The notes beneath the pieces are model-generated. The model ran no database searches. It saw nothing but the letters and a program-made list of their open reading frames with translations, and had not been told where the DNA came from. A program made the position numbers and the translations under genes. From Litoribacillus peritrichatus (GTDB lineage Bacteria; Pseudomonadota; Gammaproteobacteria; Pseudomonadales; Litoribrevibacteraceae), in the NCBI RefSeq assembly GCF_039537985.1, contig NZ_BAABBN010000004.1, forward strand, positions 1,302,001 through 1,366,000: a stretch of DNA of 64,000 nt. The letters run 5' to 3'. Positions 27,494-34,862 of the stretch are shown here, one piece after another; the stretch's first letter is position 1; each line of letters opens with the position of its first letter.

Positions 27494-28099
27494 TTAAATC
27501 TTCTTTGATTTTCTTTTGGTTTTAGGGTGATGAGAGGTCTGCTTGGGGGTTGGCATGTTAATAGTGAGCTTTTTGTGTTCACCGGGTTTTAGCGAGTCAA
27601 GGGACCATGGTCCGATGGATATTCTTATTAATCGAAGGGTGGGATAGCCAACATTGGCAGTCATTCTCCGGACTTGCCTGTTCTTGCCTTCAGTTATGGT
27701 CAGTTTGATCCAGGAGGTTGGGATGTTATCGCGTTTGCGTACGGGTGGCACTCTATCCCAAAGATCATTTGGTTGATCAATGATGGCTGCTTTGGCCGGT
27801 CTGGTTTTTCCGTCCTTAAGCTCTACGCCGTTCATCAGTCGTTTGATTGCGTCTTGGGTGATTTGCCCTTCCACCTGAGCAATATAGGTTTTAGGCATTT
27901 TTTGTTTGGGGTTTGCGATTTGATTTTGCAGCTGTCCGTTATTGGTTAATAGAATCAAACCTTCTGAATCATAATCGAGTCTGCCTGCAGCATAGAATGC
28001 TTTGTCTTCGATGAAGTTTGCCAGTGTTTGTCTTCCTTCTGGATCGGTAAACTGAGATAAGACGTTGAACGGCTTGTTTAGCATGATTAGATTACTCAT
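27494..28099 (-). CDS. rluE: 23S rRNA pseudouridine(2457) synthase RluE
   Basis: Converts U2457 of 23S rRNA to pseudouridine. The 201 residues match RluE (about 207) of the RsuA family. The catalytic aspartate is D42 in GRLDYDSEGLILLTN, and the KTY.AQVEG and GKNRQVRRM motifs are in place. The N-terminal S4 RNA-binding domain is absent, as is normal for RluE. The C-terminus is a short Lys/Arg-rich tail. It is the first gene of the minus-strand block with nudJ, mnmA, hflD and purB. The divergent isocitrate dehydrogenase found beside this block in E. coli is not here. Confidence 0.93.
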   Translation of the reverse strand: MSNLIMLNKPFNVLSQFTDPEGRQTLANFIEDKAFYAAGRLDYDSEGLILLTNNGQLQNQIANPKQKMPKTYIAQVEGQITQDAIKRLMNGVELKDGKTRPAKAAIIDQPNDLWDRVPPVRKRDNIPTSWIKLTITEGKNRQVRRMTANVGYPTLRLIRISIGPWSLDSLKPGEHKKLTINMPTPKQTSHHPKTKRKSKKI

Positions 28100-28190
28100 G
28101 AGTGCAGATGTCGCTTACTTTTCTATAAACAGCTATTTTCTTATAAACTATTCTCTAAGTAAAACAATGGCTGGGAATGCGTGATAAATC

Positions 28191-28526
28191 ATGATGGAAT
28201 CAACAGTGCTTGAAGATAAGCAATTGGTGTTTACTCACCCAAATTCGTTTTTAGTGATGAATGCTAAAAATTTGCTGGATATCAATCGGATTAATGCTGA
28301 AGTCAGAAATGAATTTTCGGTTGGTGCGGTTGGTGAGCTTTCGTTTGTTGATGTTTGGCCGGAGCTTTGGGTAAATCGTTGGCAGGCTGCGAAGGCAAAG
28401 GATGTATTGGCTGATATCGAATGTGATTTATCATCGGGTATGTGGTGTTGCTGCAATTGCAAAGAAGAAAATGAAGTGTCATTCGAGAGTTGTTGGTCGT
28501 GCTCTCAGGATAGAGCGGATGATTAA
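28191..28526 (+). CDS. DUF2007-like protein with C-terminal zinc-ribbon motif
   Basis: The 111-residue protein has two parts. Residues about 12-78 resemble DUF2007, a small ferredoxin-like fold described as putative signal transducing (HPNSFLVMNAKNLLDINRI... then V.VWPELW...A). Residues about 84-105 carry CCC.C and C..C cysteine pairs (WCCCNCKEENE...ESCWSC), a likely zinc ribbon. ATG at 28191 or 28194 are both possible. It is monocistronic with a strong bidirectional terminator just after the stop. The function is unknown. Confidence 0.75.
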   Translation: MMESTVLEDKQLVFTHPNSFLVMNAKNLLDINRINAEVRNEFSVGAVGELSFVDVWPELWVNRWQAAKAKDVLADIECDLSSGMWCCCNCKEENEVSFESCWSCSQDRADD

Positions 28527-28552
28527 AAAAACCGGCTTTCGCCGGTTTTTTA
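28524..28552. terminator. Bidirectional intrinsic terminator
   Basis: ACCGGC/GCCGGT stem with a TTTC loop (28531-28546), flanked by an A run on the left and a T run on the right. It serves the DUF2007-like gene (+) and etfD (-). Confidence 0.9.
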
Positions 28553-28562
28553 ATTCTGAAGA

Positions 28563-30215
28563 TTACATGTTCGGATAGTTTGGTCCGCCAGTGCCTTCAG
28601 GAGCAACCCAGGTAATGTTTTGGCTTGGGTCTTTAATGTCACACGTTTTACAGTGAACACAGTTTTGAGCGTTGATCTGGAACTTCTCAGAACCGTCTTC
28701 TTCGCTTTTAACGATTTCATAAACACCGGCAGGGCAGTAGCGTTGCGCTGGCTCTGCATACATAGGCAGGTTCTGCTGCATAGGGATGTTAGGATCAGTC
28801 AGCTGAAGGTGTACAGGCTGATCTTCTTCATGGTTCGTATTCGACAGGAATACAGAAGAAAGACGATCAAAGCTTAATACGCCGTCAGGTTTAGGATAGC
28901 TGATCTCTTTACACTCAGACGCAGGCTTCAGCATTTCGTGATCAGGAGTTGGGTCCTGAAGCGTGAACGGAAGTTTACCGCCAAAGATGTTCTGATCGAT
29001 GAATGTGAAAGCACCGCCGCCCCAAAGTCCCAGCTTATGCATTGCAGGGCCGAAGTTACGTGCTTTATGCAAATCTTCGTACAACCAGCTGTTTTCGAAC
29101 TTAGCCGCAAATTCAGTGATGTCGTCATTCGCACGACCAGCCTGAAGTGCTTCGAAAATAGACTCAGCTGCAAGCATGCCAGACTTCATGGCAGTGTGAG
29201 AGCCTTTGATTTTCGCAGCGTTCAAAGTGCCTGCATCACAACCTACTAGCATACCGCCAGGGAATGTCATCTTAGGAAGTGCCTGAAGGCCGCCTTTAGC
29301 AATTGCACGAGCGCCGTAAGATACGCGCTTGCCGCCATCCAGATACTGCTTGATCACAGGATGGTGCTTGTAGCGTTGAAATTCTTCAAACGGGCTCATG
29401 TATGGGTTGCTGTAGCTTAGGTCAACAATCAAACCAACCACAACCTGGTTGTTTTCGATGTGGTACAAGAAAGAACCACCGCCAGTGCCGTCTTCCAATG
29501 GCCAGCCAGCTGTGTGAACAACAAGACCTTCTTCGTGCTTGTCTGGGTCAATGTCCCAAAGCTCTTTAATGCCGATGCCGTAGTGCTGAGGGCCTTTGCC
29601 TGCATCCAGATTAAAGTCTTTAATCAGACGCTTGCCAAGGTGTCCGCGACAGCCTTCAGAGAAAACAGTGTACTTGGCGCGAAGTTCCATACCTGGCATG
29701 AAGCCGTCTTTTTGCTCGCCATCCATGCTAATGCCCATGTCACCGGTGATGATGCCCTGAACATTGCCATTTTCGTCTTTAATTACTTCTTGTGCAGCAA
29801 AGCCCGGGAAGATTTCTACGCCCAGTTCTTCTGCTTGCTCACCCAACCAGCGGCATACGTTACCAAGGCTGACAATATAGTTGCCTTCGTTATGCATAGG
29901 CTTTGGAATAAATGCTGCTGGTGTTTTAAATGCTTTTTCTTCGTCGCGAAGAACGTAGATGTCGTCTCTTACTACAGGCGTATTTAAAGGCGCGCCTTTT
30001 TCTTTCCAGTCTGGAATAAGCTCATTAAGTGCTCTTGGTTCAAATACAGCACCAGAAAGAATATGTGCACCAACTTCGGAGCCTTTTTCGACTACACATA
30101 CTGTAAGCTCTTGTTCAGCTTCATTGGCTTGTTGCATTAGTCGTATCGCAGTTGAAAGGCCAGAAGGGCCCGCACCAACGATGACGACATCGAACTCCAT
30201 TGAATCTCTTTCCAC
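28563..30215 (-). CDS. etfD: Electron transfer flavoprotein-ubiquinone oxidoreductase
   Basis: ETF-QO passes electrons from reduced ETF to the quinone pool at the inner membrane and is needed for acyl-CoA dehydrogenase turnover. GTG 30215 is chosen because GAGGAG lies seven bases upstream and homologues begin a few residues before MEFDVVIVG; the product is then 550 residues. It has an N-terminal FAD-binding GAGPSGLS, the membrane-facing central region, and a C-terminal ferredoxin-like segment CVHCKTC (about 520-527) for the [4Fe-4S] cluster plus CPAGVYE upstream. It is divergent from etfB-etfA, and all three probably respond to fatty-acid use. Confidence 0.96.
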   Translation of the reverse strand: MERDSMEFDVVIVGAGPSGLSTAIRLMQQANEAEQELTVCVVEKGSEVGAHILSGAVFEPRALNELIPDWKEKGAPLNTPVVRDDIYVLRDEEKAFKTPAAFIPKPMHNEGNYIVSLGNVCRWLGEQAEELGVEIFPGFAAQEVIKDENGNVQGIITGDMGISMDGEQKDGFMPGMELRAKYTVFSEGCRGHLGKRLIKDFNLDAGKGPQHYGIGIKELWDIDPDKHEEGLVVHTAGWPLEDGTGGGSFLYHIENNQVVVGLIVDLSYSNPYMSPFEEFQRYKHHPVIKQYLDGGKRVSYGARAIAKGGLQALPKMTFPGGMLVGCDAGTLNAAKIKGSHTAMKSGMLAAESIFEALQAGRANDDITEFAAKFENSWLYEDLHKARNFGPAMHKLGLWGGGAFTFIDQNIFGGKLPFTLQDPTPDHEMLKPASECKEISYPKPDGVLSFDRLSSVFLSNTNHEEDQPVHLQLTDPNIPMQQNLPMYAEPAQRYCPAGVYEIVKSEEDGSEKFQINAQNCVHCKTCDIKDPSQNITWVAPEGTGGPNYPNM

Positions 30216-30453
30216 GTCTATTCTCCTCACGCTGTTTTTGAACACGCGTTTTATTGTGGTCGAACCACTTATCTATCATCAGGTAGCCATACTTTGTATG
30301 AATTGTTTGCTATAAGAATAAGTTACAACAAAATTCGAACTACCGTTTAAAACGGGCGCATTATAAATAACTATTTTGAAAATCGCCAATTTCTTAAGTT
30401 ATTTCTGTTTGGTAACGAAAAATAACATAACCAACTGATTAAGTTTGAATCAC

Positions 30454-30474
30454 TTTGTCTATAAATTAGACAAA
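30454..30474. promoter_or_regulatory. 21-base palindromic operator candidate
   Basis: Perfect arms TTTGTCTA and TAGACAAA around TAAAT. Such size and symmetry suit a dimeric helix-turn-helix repressor of the TetR, MarR or GntR type. Its position between etfD and etfB would let one regulator control both. The regulator is not identified in this window. Confidence 0.45.
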
Positions 30475-30547
30475 TATTAGCAGTATATTGATATGAGGCA
30501 CCTGAAATACGTGATTTATATTGACCTGCGCGTATTTTGGAGGCAGT

Positions 30548-30655
30548 ATGTGGCCGCTTATTTCGCTGATGTCGATGTTTTTTACACTGTGTAAAAGCAT
30601 GGATTATCTGCCTGGGATACTGGCATTGGTTTTGATTTATAAAGCCGGAAAGTAA
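30548..30655 (+). CDS. Putative 35-residue membrane small protein
   Basis: An ORF of 35 codons beginning ATG-TGG with a GGAGG ribosome site four bases upstream and ending 44 bases before etfB. The predicted peptide is mainly hydrophobic, with two short apolar stretches around a KSMDY core and a KAGK basic end, so it may insert in the membrane. I do not recognise it. It could also be a translated leader of the etfBA mRNA. The strong ribosome site and clean ending are the only coding evidence. Confidence 0.4.
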   Translation: MWPLISLMSMFFTLCKSMDYLPGILALVLIYKAGK

Positions 30656-30699
30656 TTTTTGTCAGTACTAATACACCCATTGATTTAAACGAGGAATCT

Positions 30700-31449
30700 A
30701 TGAAGGTTCTTGTTGCTGTTAAACGCGTAATTGACTACAACGTCAAAGTTCGTGTTAAGCCTGATAATACTGATGTTGATTTGGCTAACGTCAAAATGGC
30801 TATGAACCCTTTCTGTGAAATTGCTGTTGAAGAAGCAGTTCGCTTAAAAGAGAAAGGCGTTGCTACTGAAATCGTTGTTGTTTCTATCGGCGATAAAAAG
30901 AGTGAAGAGCAGATCCGTACTGCCCTTGCACTAGGTGCTGATCGCGGTATCTTGGTTGAGACCGACGAAAATGTATCTTCTTTGACTGCTGCGAAAATCC
31001 TTAAAGGTCTCGTAGACAAAGAAGAGCCAAGCATTGTACTACTTGGTAAGCAGTCTATCGACTCTGACAACAACCAAACTGGTCAGATGTTGGCTTCTTT
31101 GGCTGGTCTGCCACAAGGTACATTCGCATCTGAAGTAGTAGTGGATGGCGATAAAGTTAACGTTACACGTGAAATTGATGGTGGTTTGCAGACTGTTGCA
31201 TTGAACCTACCAGCAGTTGTAACTACTGACTTGCGTTTGAACGAACCTCGTTACGCAAAACTACCTGATATCATGAAGGCTAAGCGTAAGCCTCTTGATA
31301 AGACTACTCCTGCTGATCTAGGTGTAGAAGTAGCTTCTAAAGTAGCGACTCTAAAAGTTGAGCCACCTGCTGAGCGTTCTGCTGGCATTAAAGTGGGCAG
31401 CGTAGAAGAGCTTGTTGAAAAACTTAAGAACGAAGCGAAGGTACTATAA
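30700..31449 (+). CDS. etfB: Electron transfer flavoprotein beta subunit
   Basis: The 249-residue EtfB forms a heterodimer with EtfA, binds AMP and shapes the FAD site, accepting electrons from acyl-CoA dehydrogenases. The N-terminal MKVLVAVKRVIDYNVK and the AEAVRLKE-like helix (IAVEEAVRLKEKG) are typical, as is the LLGKQSIDSDNNQTGQMLA signature. GAGGAA precedes ATG 30700. Its stop overlaps the etfA start by one base. Codon bias resembles aceA, suggesting high expression. Confidence 0.97.
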   Translation: MKVLVAVKRVIDYNVKVRVKPDNTDVDLANVKMAMNPFCEIAVEEAVRLKEKGVATEIVVVSIGDKKSEEQIRTALALGADRGILVETDENVSSLTAAKILKGLVDKEEPSIVLLGKQSIDSDNNQTGQMLASLAGLPQGTFASEVVVDGDKVNVTREIDGGLQTVALNLPAVVTTDLRLNEPRYAKLPDIMKAKRKPLDKTTPADLGVEVASKVATLKVEPPAERSAGIKVGSVEELVEKLKNEAKVL

Positions 31450-32378
31450 TGAGCACTCTAGTTATTGCAGAACACAATAACAGCGCACTAGCACCTGTTA
31501 CTCTTAATGTTGTAACAGCAGCTAAAGAGATCGGTAATGAAATTACTGTTCTTGTTGCTGGTGCTGACTGTGGCGCAGCTGCTGAGCAAGCAGCTAAAGT
31601 TGACGGTGTTGCTAAAGTTTTAGTAGCAGACAACGCAGCTTACGCTAACCAATTGGCTGAAAACATGGGTCTGCTAATTGCTGACCTAGGTAAAGGCTTT
31701 ACTCACATCCTTGCTGCTGCAACAACAAACGGTAAGAACTACTTGCCACGCGCTGCTGCTGCTCTTGATGTTGAGCAAATTTCTGACATCGTACGTGTAG
31801 ATAGCGCTGACACTTTTGCTCGCCCAATCTACGCTGGTAACGCTGTTGCTACTGTTCAGTCTTCAGATGCTATCAAAGTGATCACGGTTCGTGGTACTTC
31901 TTTTGATGCTGCAGCTGCGGAAGGTGGTTCAGCGGCTGTTGAAGCTGTAGACGCAGCTCACGATGCTGGTATCTCTGCATTCGCTGGTGAAGAACTGGCT
32001 AAGTCTGACCGTCCTGAACTGACTGCTGCTGACGTAGTTATCTCTGGTGGTCGTGGTATGCAGAATGGCGACAACTTTGAATTGCTATACAAAGTTGCTG
32101 ACAAGATCGGCGCTGCAGTAGGTGCATCTCGTGCCGCTGTTGACGCAGGCTTCGTACCTAACGATATGCAGGTTGGTCAAACTGGTAAGATCGTTGCTCC
32201 TCAGCTTTATATTGCTGTTGGTATCTCTGGTGCTATCCAGCACTTGGCAGGTATGAAAGAGTCTAAAGTGATCGTTGCAATCAACAAAGACGAAGAAGCA
32301 CCTATCTTTAGTGTTGCTGATTACGGTCTGGTTGCTGATCTGTTCGAAGCAGTACCTGAGCTTGAAAAGCTTGTGTAA
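31449..32378 (+). CDS. etfA: Electron transfer flavoprotein alpha subunit
   Basis: The 309-residue EtfA carries the FAD-binding C-terminal domain: the signature GRGMQNGDNFELLYKVADKIGAAVGASRAAVDAG is recognisable by its GASRAAVD part (about 230-240), followed by QVGQTGKIVAP and YIAVGISGAIQHLAGM. It works with EtfB and delivers electrons to ETF-QO encoded by divergent etfD. Translation is coupled to etfB through a TAATG junction. A strong terminator follows. Confidence 0.97.
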   Translation: MSTLVIAEHNNSALAPVTLNVVTAAKEIGNEITVLVAGADCGAAAEQAAKVDGVAKVLVADNAAYANQLAENMGLLIADLGKGFTHILAAATTNGKNYLPRAAAALDVEQISDIVRVDSADTFARPIYAGNAVATVQSSDAIKVITVRGTSFDAAAAEGGSAAVEAVDAAHDAGISAFAGEELAKSDRPELTAADVVISGGRGMQNGDNFELLYKVADKIGAAVGASRAAVDAGFVPNDMQVGQTGKIVAPQLYIAVGISGAIQHLAGMKESKVIVAINKDEEAPIFSVADYGLVADLFEAVPELEKLV

Positions 32379-32394
32379 TTCGCTTTGAATACGA

Positions 32395-32418
32395 AAAACC
32401 CGCTTCGGCGGGTTTTTT
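32395..32418 (+). terminator. Intrinsic terminator of etfBA
   Basis: AAAACCCGC/GCGGGTTTT stem with a TTCG tetraloop and a run of Ts. It lies about 17 bases after the etfA stop. Confidence 0.92.
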
Positions 32419-32469
32419 ATTGCCTAAAATTAATAATAAGACCTTTTTAAAAAACTTAAAGAGCATTTT

Positions 32470-32823
32470 ATGCTTCTGATTTTTGCTGCAACGTTAATTC
32501 TGATGTCTATGGTGTTTTTTCTGTTTCTTATTTTAAGAAGGGCAAGCCCGAGGCTGACGGAAAAAGATTTTCAAGCTACTTTGACGCAAGCCATTAGCGG
32601 CAACTTAACAACGGATGAGTGGTTGGTGTTTCTTTCTATGCCGATACAACATGACCCTTGGCTGGAAGCGGTTCGCCAAAAGTTATTTCAGATTGATGAA
32701 GATTACTCCATTCGGTCAGTGGTTTCTGCAGAACTGCCCAAGTGTATGTTCTCCAGGGAGGGCCTGGAGTTATTAAAAGACGTTCAGCAAAATATTCCTA
32801 AACGCCCGTATCGGGAGTTTTAA
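32470..32823 (+). CDS. Small N-terminally anchored protein, unknown function
   Basis: A 117-residue protein with one N-terminal membrane helix (about residues 2-22) ending in RR, followed by a helical cytoplasmic domain (TEKDFQATL..AISGNLTTDEWLVFLSMPI..DPWLE.VR) that recurs in uncharacterised gammaproteobacterial proteins. No enzyme signature is seen. Its TAA overlaps the stop codon of the convergent DUF501 gene (plus stop 32821-32823, minus stop 32820-32822), leaving no room for a terminator. Confidence 0.7.
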   Translation: MLLIFAATLILMSMVFFLFLILRRASPRLTEKDFQATLTQAISGNLTTDEWLVFLSMPIQHDPWLEAVRQKLFQIDEDYSIRSVVSAELPKCMFSREGLELLKDVQQNIPKRPYREF

Positions 32824-33398
32824 AATGAAAGCTCTAAAAGACCGTCCGCTTTAACGCGGGTTCTGAAATCAGATAAAGATTCAGAGAAATCCAGAACATT
32901 AAATCTGTCATTTAATATCTGACCGATCTGATTGTTGTCGGATACGTGATGTGCAACTTGCATGTGTAAGCAGCGAATTTTATGAAAACACTCAATGCCG
33001 CCGATACCACGGCCTTCCGTGAATTTTTCATAAATGCCGATGCTTTCCAGAAATTGTATGTCTTCGGAGGACAGCTCTTTGTTTCGAATTGACTGATAGC
33101 GTATTTGGTCCTGATAAAAAGCCGCCTTAAGTTCAGCGTTATGCTCTATATATTCTTCAAGAGGTTTAACGAGACGCTGAGACTCCAGAAAGTTAATTTT
33201 TTCAATAAGCAATTCATGACACAACCAGAAGTGGGTTGGAAAAGGGGTGTTATCGACGACACACTTCATTTTGAGCGCAATCGGCAGGCCTTTCGGGTCT
33301 CTGGCAGAAACAGCTAGTATGCCTCTCGGCACGCGACCCAGAGTAGCTTCTATGTATTTAAGGTCTTGTTCAGTAGCCGGAGATAATGAAGAATTCAT
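32820..33398 (-). CDS. DUF501 family protein
   Basis: The 192 residues fit the COG1507/DUF501 family: an early LGR.PRG.LAV..RD..G.P segment, then PFPTHFWLCHELL..KI..LE near residues 50-72, and a C-terminal IKCLHMQVAHHVSD-like helix (IRCLHMQVAHHVSD) with conserved histidines. I place the start at ATG 33398; an extended ORF reaches 33434 without better support. No signal peptide. Function is unknown, although the conserved Cys/His pattern is compatible with metal binding. Confidence 0.8.
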   Translation of the reverse strand: MNSSLSPATEQDLKYIEATLGRVPRGILAVSARDPKGLPIALKMKCVVDNTPFPTHFWLCHELLIEKINFLESQRLVKPLEEYIEHNAELKAAFYQDQIRYQSIRNKELSSEDIQFLESIGIYEKFTEGRGIGGIECFHKIRCLHMQVAHHVSDNNQIGQILNDRFNVLDFSESLSDFRTRVKADGLLELSF

Positions 33399-33521
33399 AA
33401 CGAAATAGGGAGCCTGATAAATTAATAACAACAAATTTTCCGCTATTTTAGGGTCTAGTAAATTTTTATGATAGAGTTACCGACCTCAATCTGACATTAA
33501 TTCTGGAAACAAGGTTTATAC

Positions 33522-34151
33522 ATGTCTCGTACAACAAAAGATGCACTGAATACCTCGCATGAAAAAGTAAGCTACGGTATTGGTCGACAAATGGGTACAC
33601 AGCTTAAAGGCAATGACTTTAAAGGCATTAATATTGAGTTGGTTCTTGCAGGTTTAGCTGATGCCTACGAAGGCATTGAAGATCTTGTTGGAATGGAAGA
33701 AATGAGCAAGGCTTATACTGAAATTCAAGCACAGATTCAGGCTGAAGTTGCGAAAGAAAGCGAAGCTAATATTGCTCTGGCTAATGAGTTTTTAGCAAAG
33801 AACGCCGAGCGTGAAGGCGTAAAAGTAACTGAAAGCGGCTTGCAGTTTGAAGTGCTTGTAGAAGGTAAGGGTGAAATTCCTGAAGCCACTTCAACGGTTA
33901 AAACGCATTACCATGGTACTTTCATTGATGGTCGTATGTTCGACAGCTCTGTTGAGCGTGGCGAGCCAGCAACATTCCCGGTGAACGGTGTTATCCGTGG
34001 TTGGACTGAAGCCCTGACAATGATGCCTGTTGGCTCTAAGTGGAAATTGTTTATACCTTCTGAATTAGCTTATGGTTCACAAGGCGCATCGGGTTCTATT
34101 CCACCTAATACGGCACTTGTATTTGAAGTAGAATTGCTAGAGATTGTATAA
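33522..34151 (+). CDS. fklB: FKBP-type peptidyl-prolyl cis-trans isomerase, 22 kDa
   Basis: A 209-residue cytoplasmic isomerase of the FklB type (E. coli FKBP22 is 206). The N-terminal dimerisation region (about 1-90) has the SYGIGRQMG..L motif; the C-terminal FKBP domain (about 110-209) contains VKTHYHGTFIDGRMFDSS, G.IRGWTEAL and PSELAYG, the usual active-site residues. It catalyses proline isomerisation and assists folding. An intrinsic terminator follows. Confidence 0.93.
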   Translation: MSRTTKDALNTSHEKVSYGIGRQMGTQLKGNDFKGINIELVLAGLADAYEGIEDLVGMEEMSKAYTEIQAQIQAEVAKESEANIALANEFLAKNAEREGVKVTESGLQFEVLVEGKGEIPEATSTVKTHYHGTFIDGRMFDSSVERGEPATFPVNGVIRGWTEALTMMPVGSKWKLFIPSELAYGSQGASGSIPPNTALVFEVELLEIV

Positions 34152-34180
34152 ATCTTAACTCTTTGCTTGAAAAAGCCGTC

Positions 34181-34216
34181 AAAAGCCCAACATTGCACTG
34201 CATGTTGGGCTTTTTC
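34181..34216 (+). terminator. Intrinsic terminator of fklB
   Basis: AAAAGCCCAACAT/ATGTTGGGCTTTT stem of 13 bases around an eight-base loop, followed by Ts. Confidence 0.9.
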
Positions 34217-34288
34217 ATATTTGATTCACTTTCTTTCTCTGATTCTATTAGTACAATGCCGTCTTAGTCTTTGATTGACAGGTAATTC

Positions 34289-34846
34289 ATGAAAACTTTT
34301 CTTCGCGTCCTTACAAACTATTCATCCGCTTTATTATTTTCTCTTGTGGCTTTTTCTTCCTCGTCGCAGGCAGCGAGTAAAGTTGAAATTGATGCTAAAT
34401 CTTACGCTTCCGTTCAGATTTTGAAAGAAGAAATTCCAGGGGCCTCTGATTTGATAGAGCAGGCCTATGCAATGCTGGTTTTTCCGGATGTTCTTGGTGC
34501 AGGCTTTTGGTTGGGAGGAGAATACGGAGAAGGTAAAATGTACGTAGAAGATTACACCTACGGGTATTACAACTTGGTGTCTATGTCATTCGGTTTTCAA
34601 ATGGGTGCTCAGGTTAAATCCGAAGCCATTTTATTTATGACGAAAGAGGCTTTTGATAGTTTTGTGAAAATTGATGGTTGGGAAGCAGGTGTGGACGGCA
34701 GTATTGCTGTGGCTGAATTTGGTGCGGCAGGGACGATTGATACGAACATCTTACAAAAGCCCATTATCGCGTTCGTGTATTCCAATAAAGGGCTTATGTA
34801 CAACCTGTCTCTGGAAGGCTCTAAAATTTCAAAAATAGAGCGTTGA
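34289..34846 (+). CDS. Exported SYLF/YSC84-domain lipid-binding protein
   Basis: The 185-residue protein has a signal peptide (hydrophobic core about 10-25, probable cleavage near QAAS) and a SYLF/YSC84 (DUF500) domain. Family features are AYAMLVFPDVLGAGFWLGGEYGEG, the glycine-rich SFGFQMGAQ segment and a C-terminal IAFVYSNKGLMYNLSLEGSKI ending. In other organisms the SYLF domain binds phosphoinositides and membranes. In bacteria its role is not established; outer-membrane or periplasmic lipid contact is plausible. It converges on the chemoreceptor gene, 16 bases away, with no terminator seen. Confidence 0.87.
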   Translation: MKTFLRVLTNYSSALLFSLVAFSSSSQAASKVEIDAKSYASVQILKEEIPGASDLIEQAYAMLVFPDVLGAGFWLGGEYGEGKMYVEDYTYGYYNLVSMSFGFQMGAQVKSEAILFMTKEAFDSFVKIDGWEAGVDGSIAVAEFGAAGTIDTNILQKPIIAFVYSNKGLMYNLSLEGSKISKIER

Positions 34847-34862
34847 GACTACTTTCAACCGG

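Larger units (their letters stand above)
30216..30699. other. Divergent etfD/etfB control region
   Basis: This 484-base AT-rich spacer separates divergent etfD and etfB. It contains a perfect 8-5-8 palindrome (30454-30474), a 35-codon ORF with a ribosome site (30548-30655), and ends with the GAGGAA ribosome site of etfB. Promoters for both directions must lie here, but I cannot fix their boxes with confidence. Confidence 0.7.
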
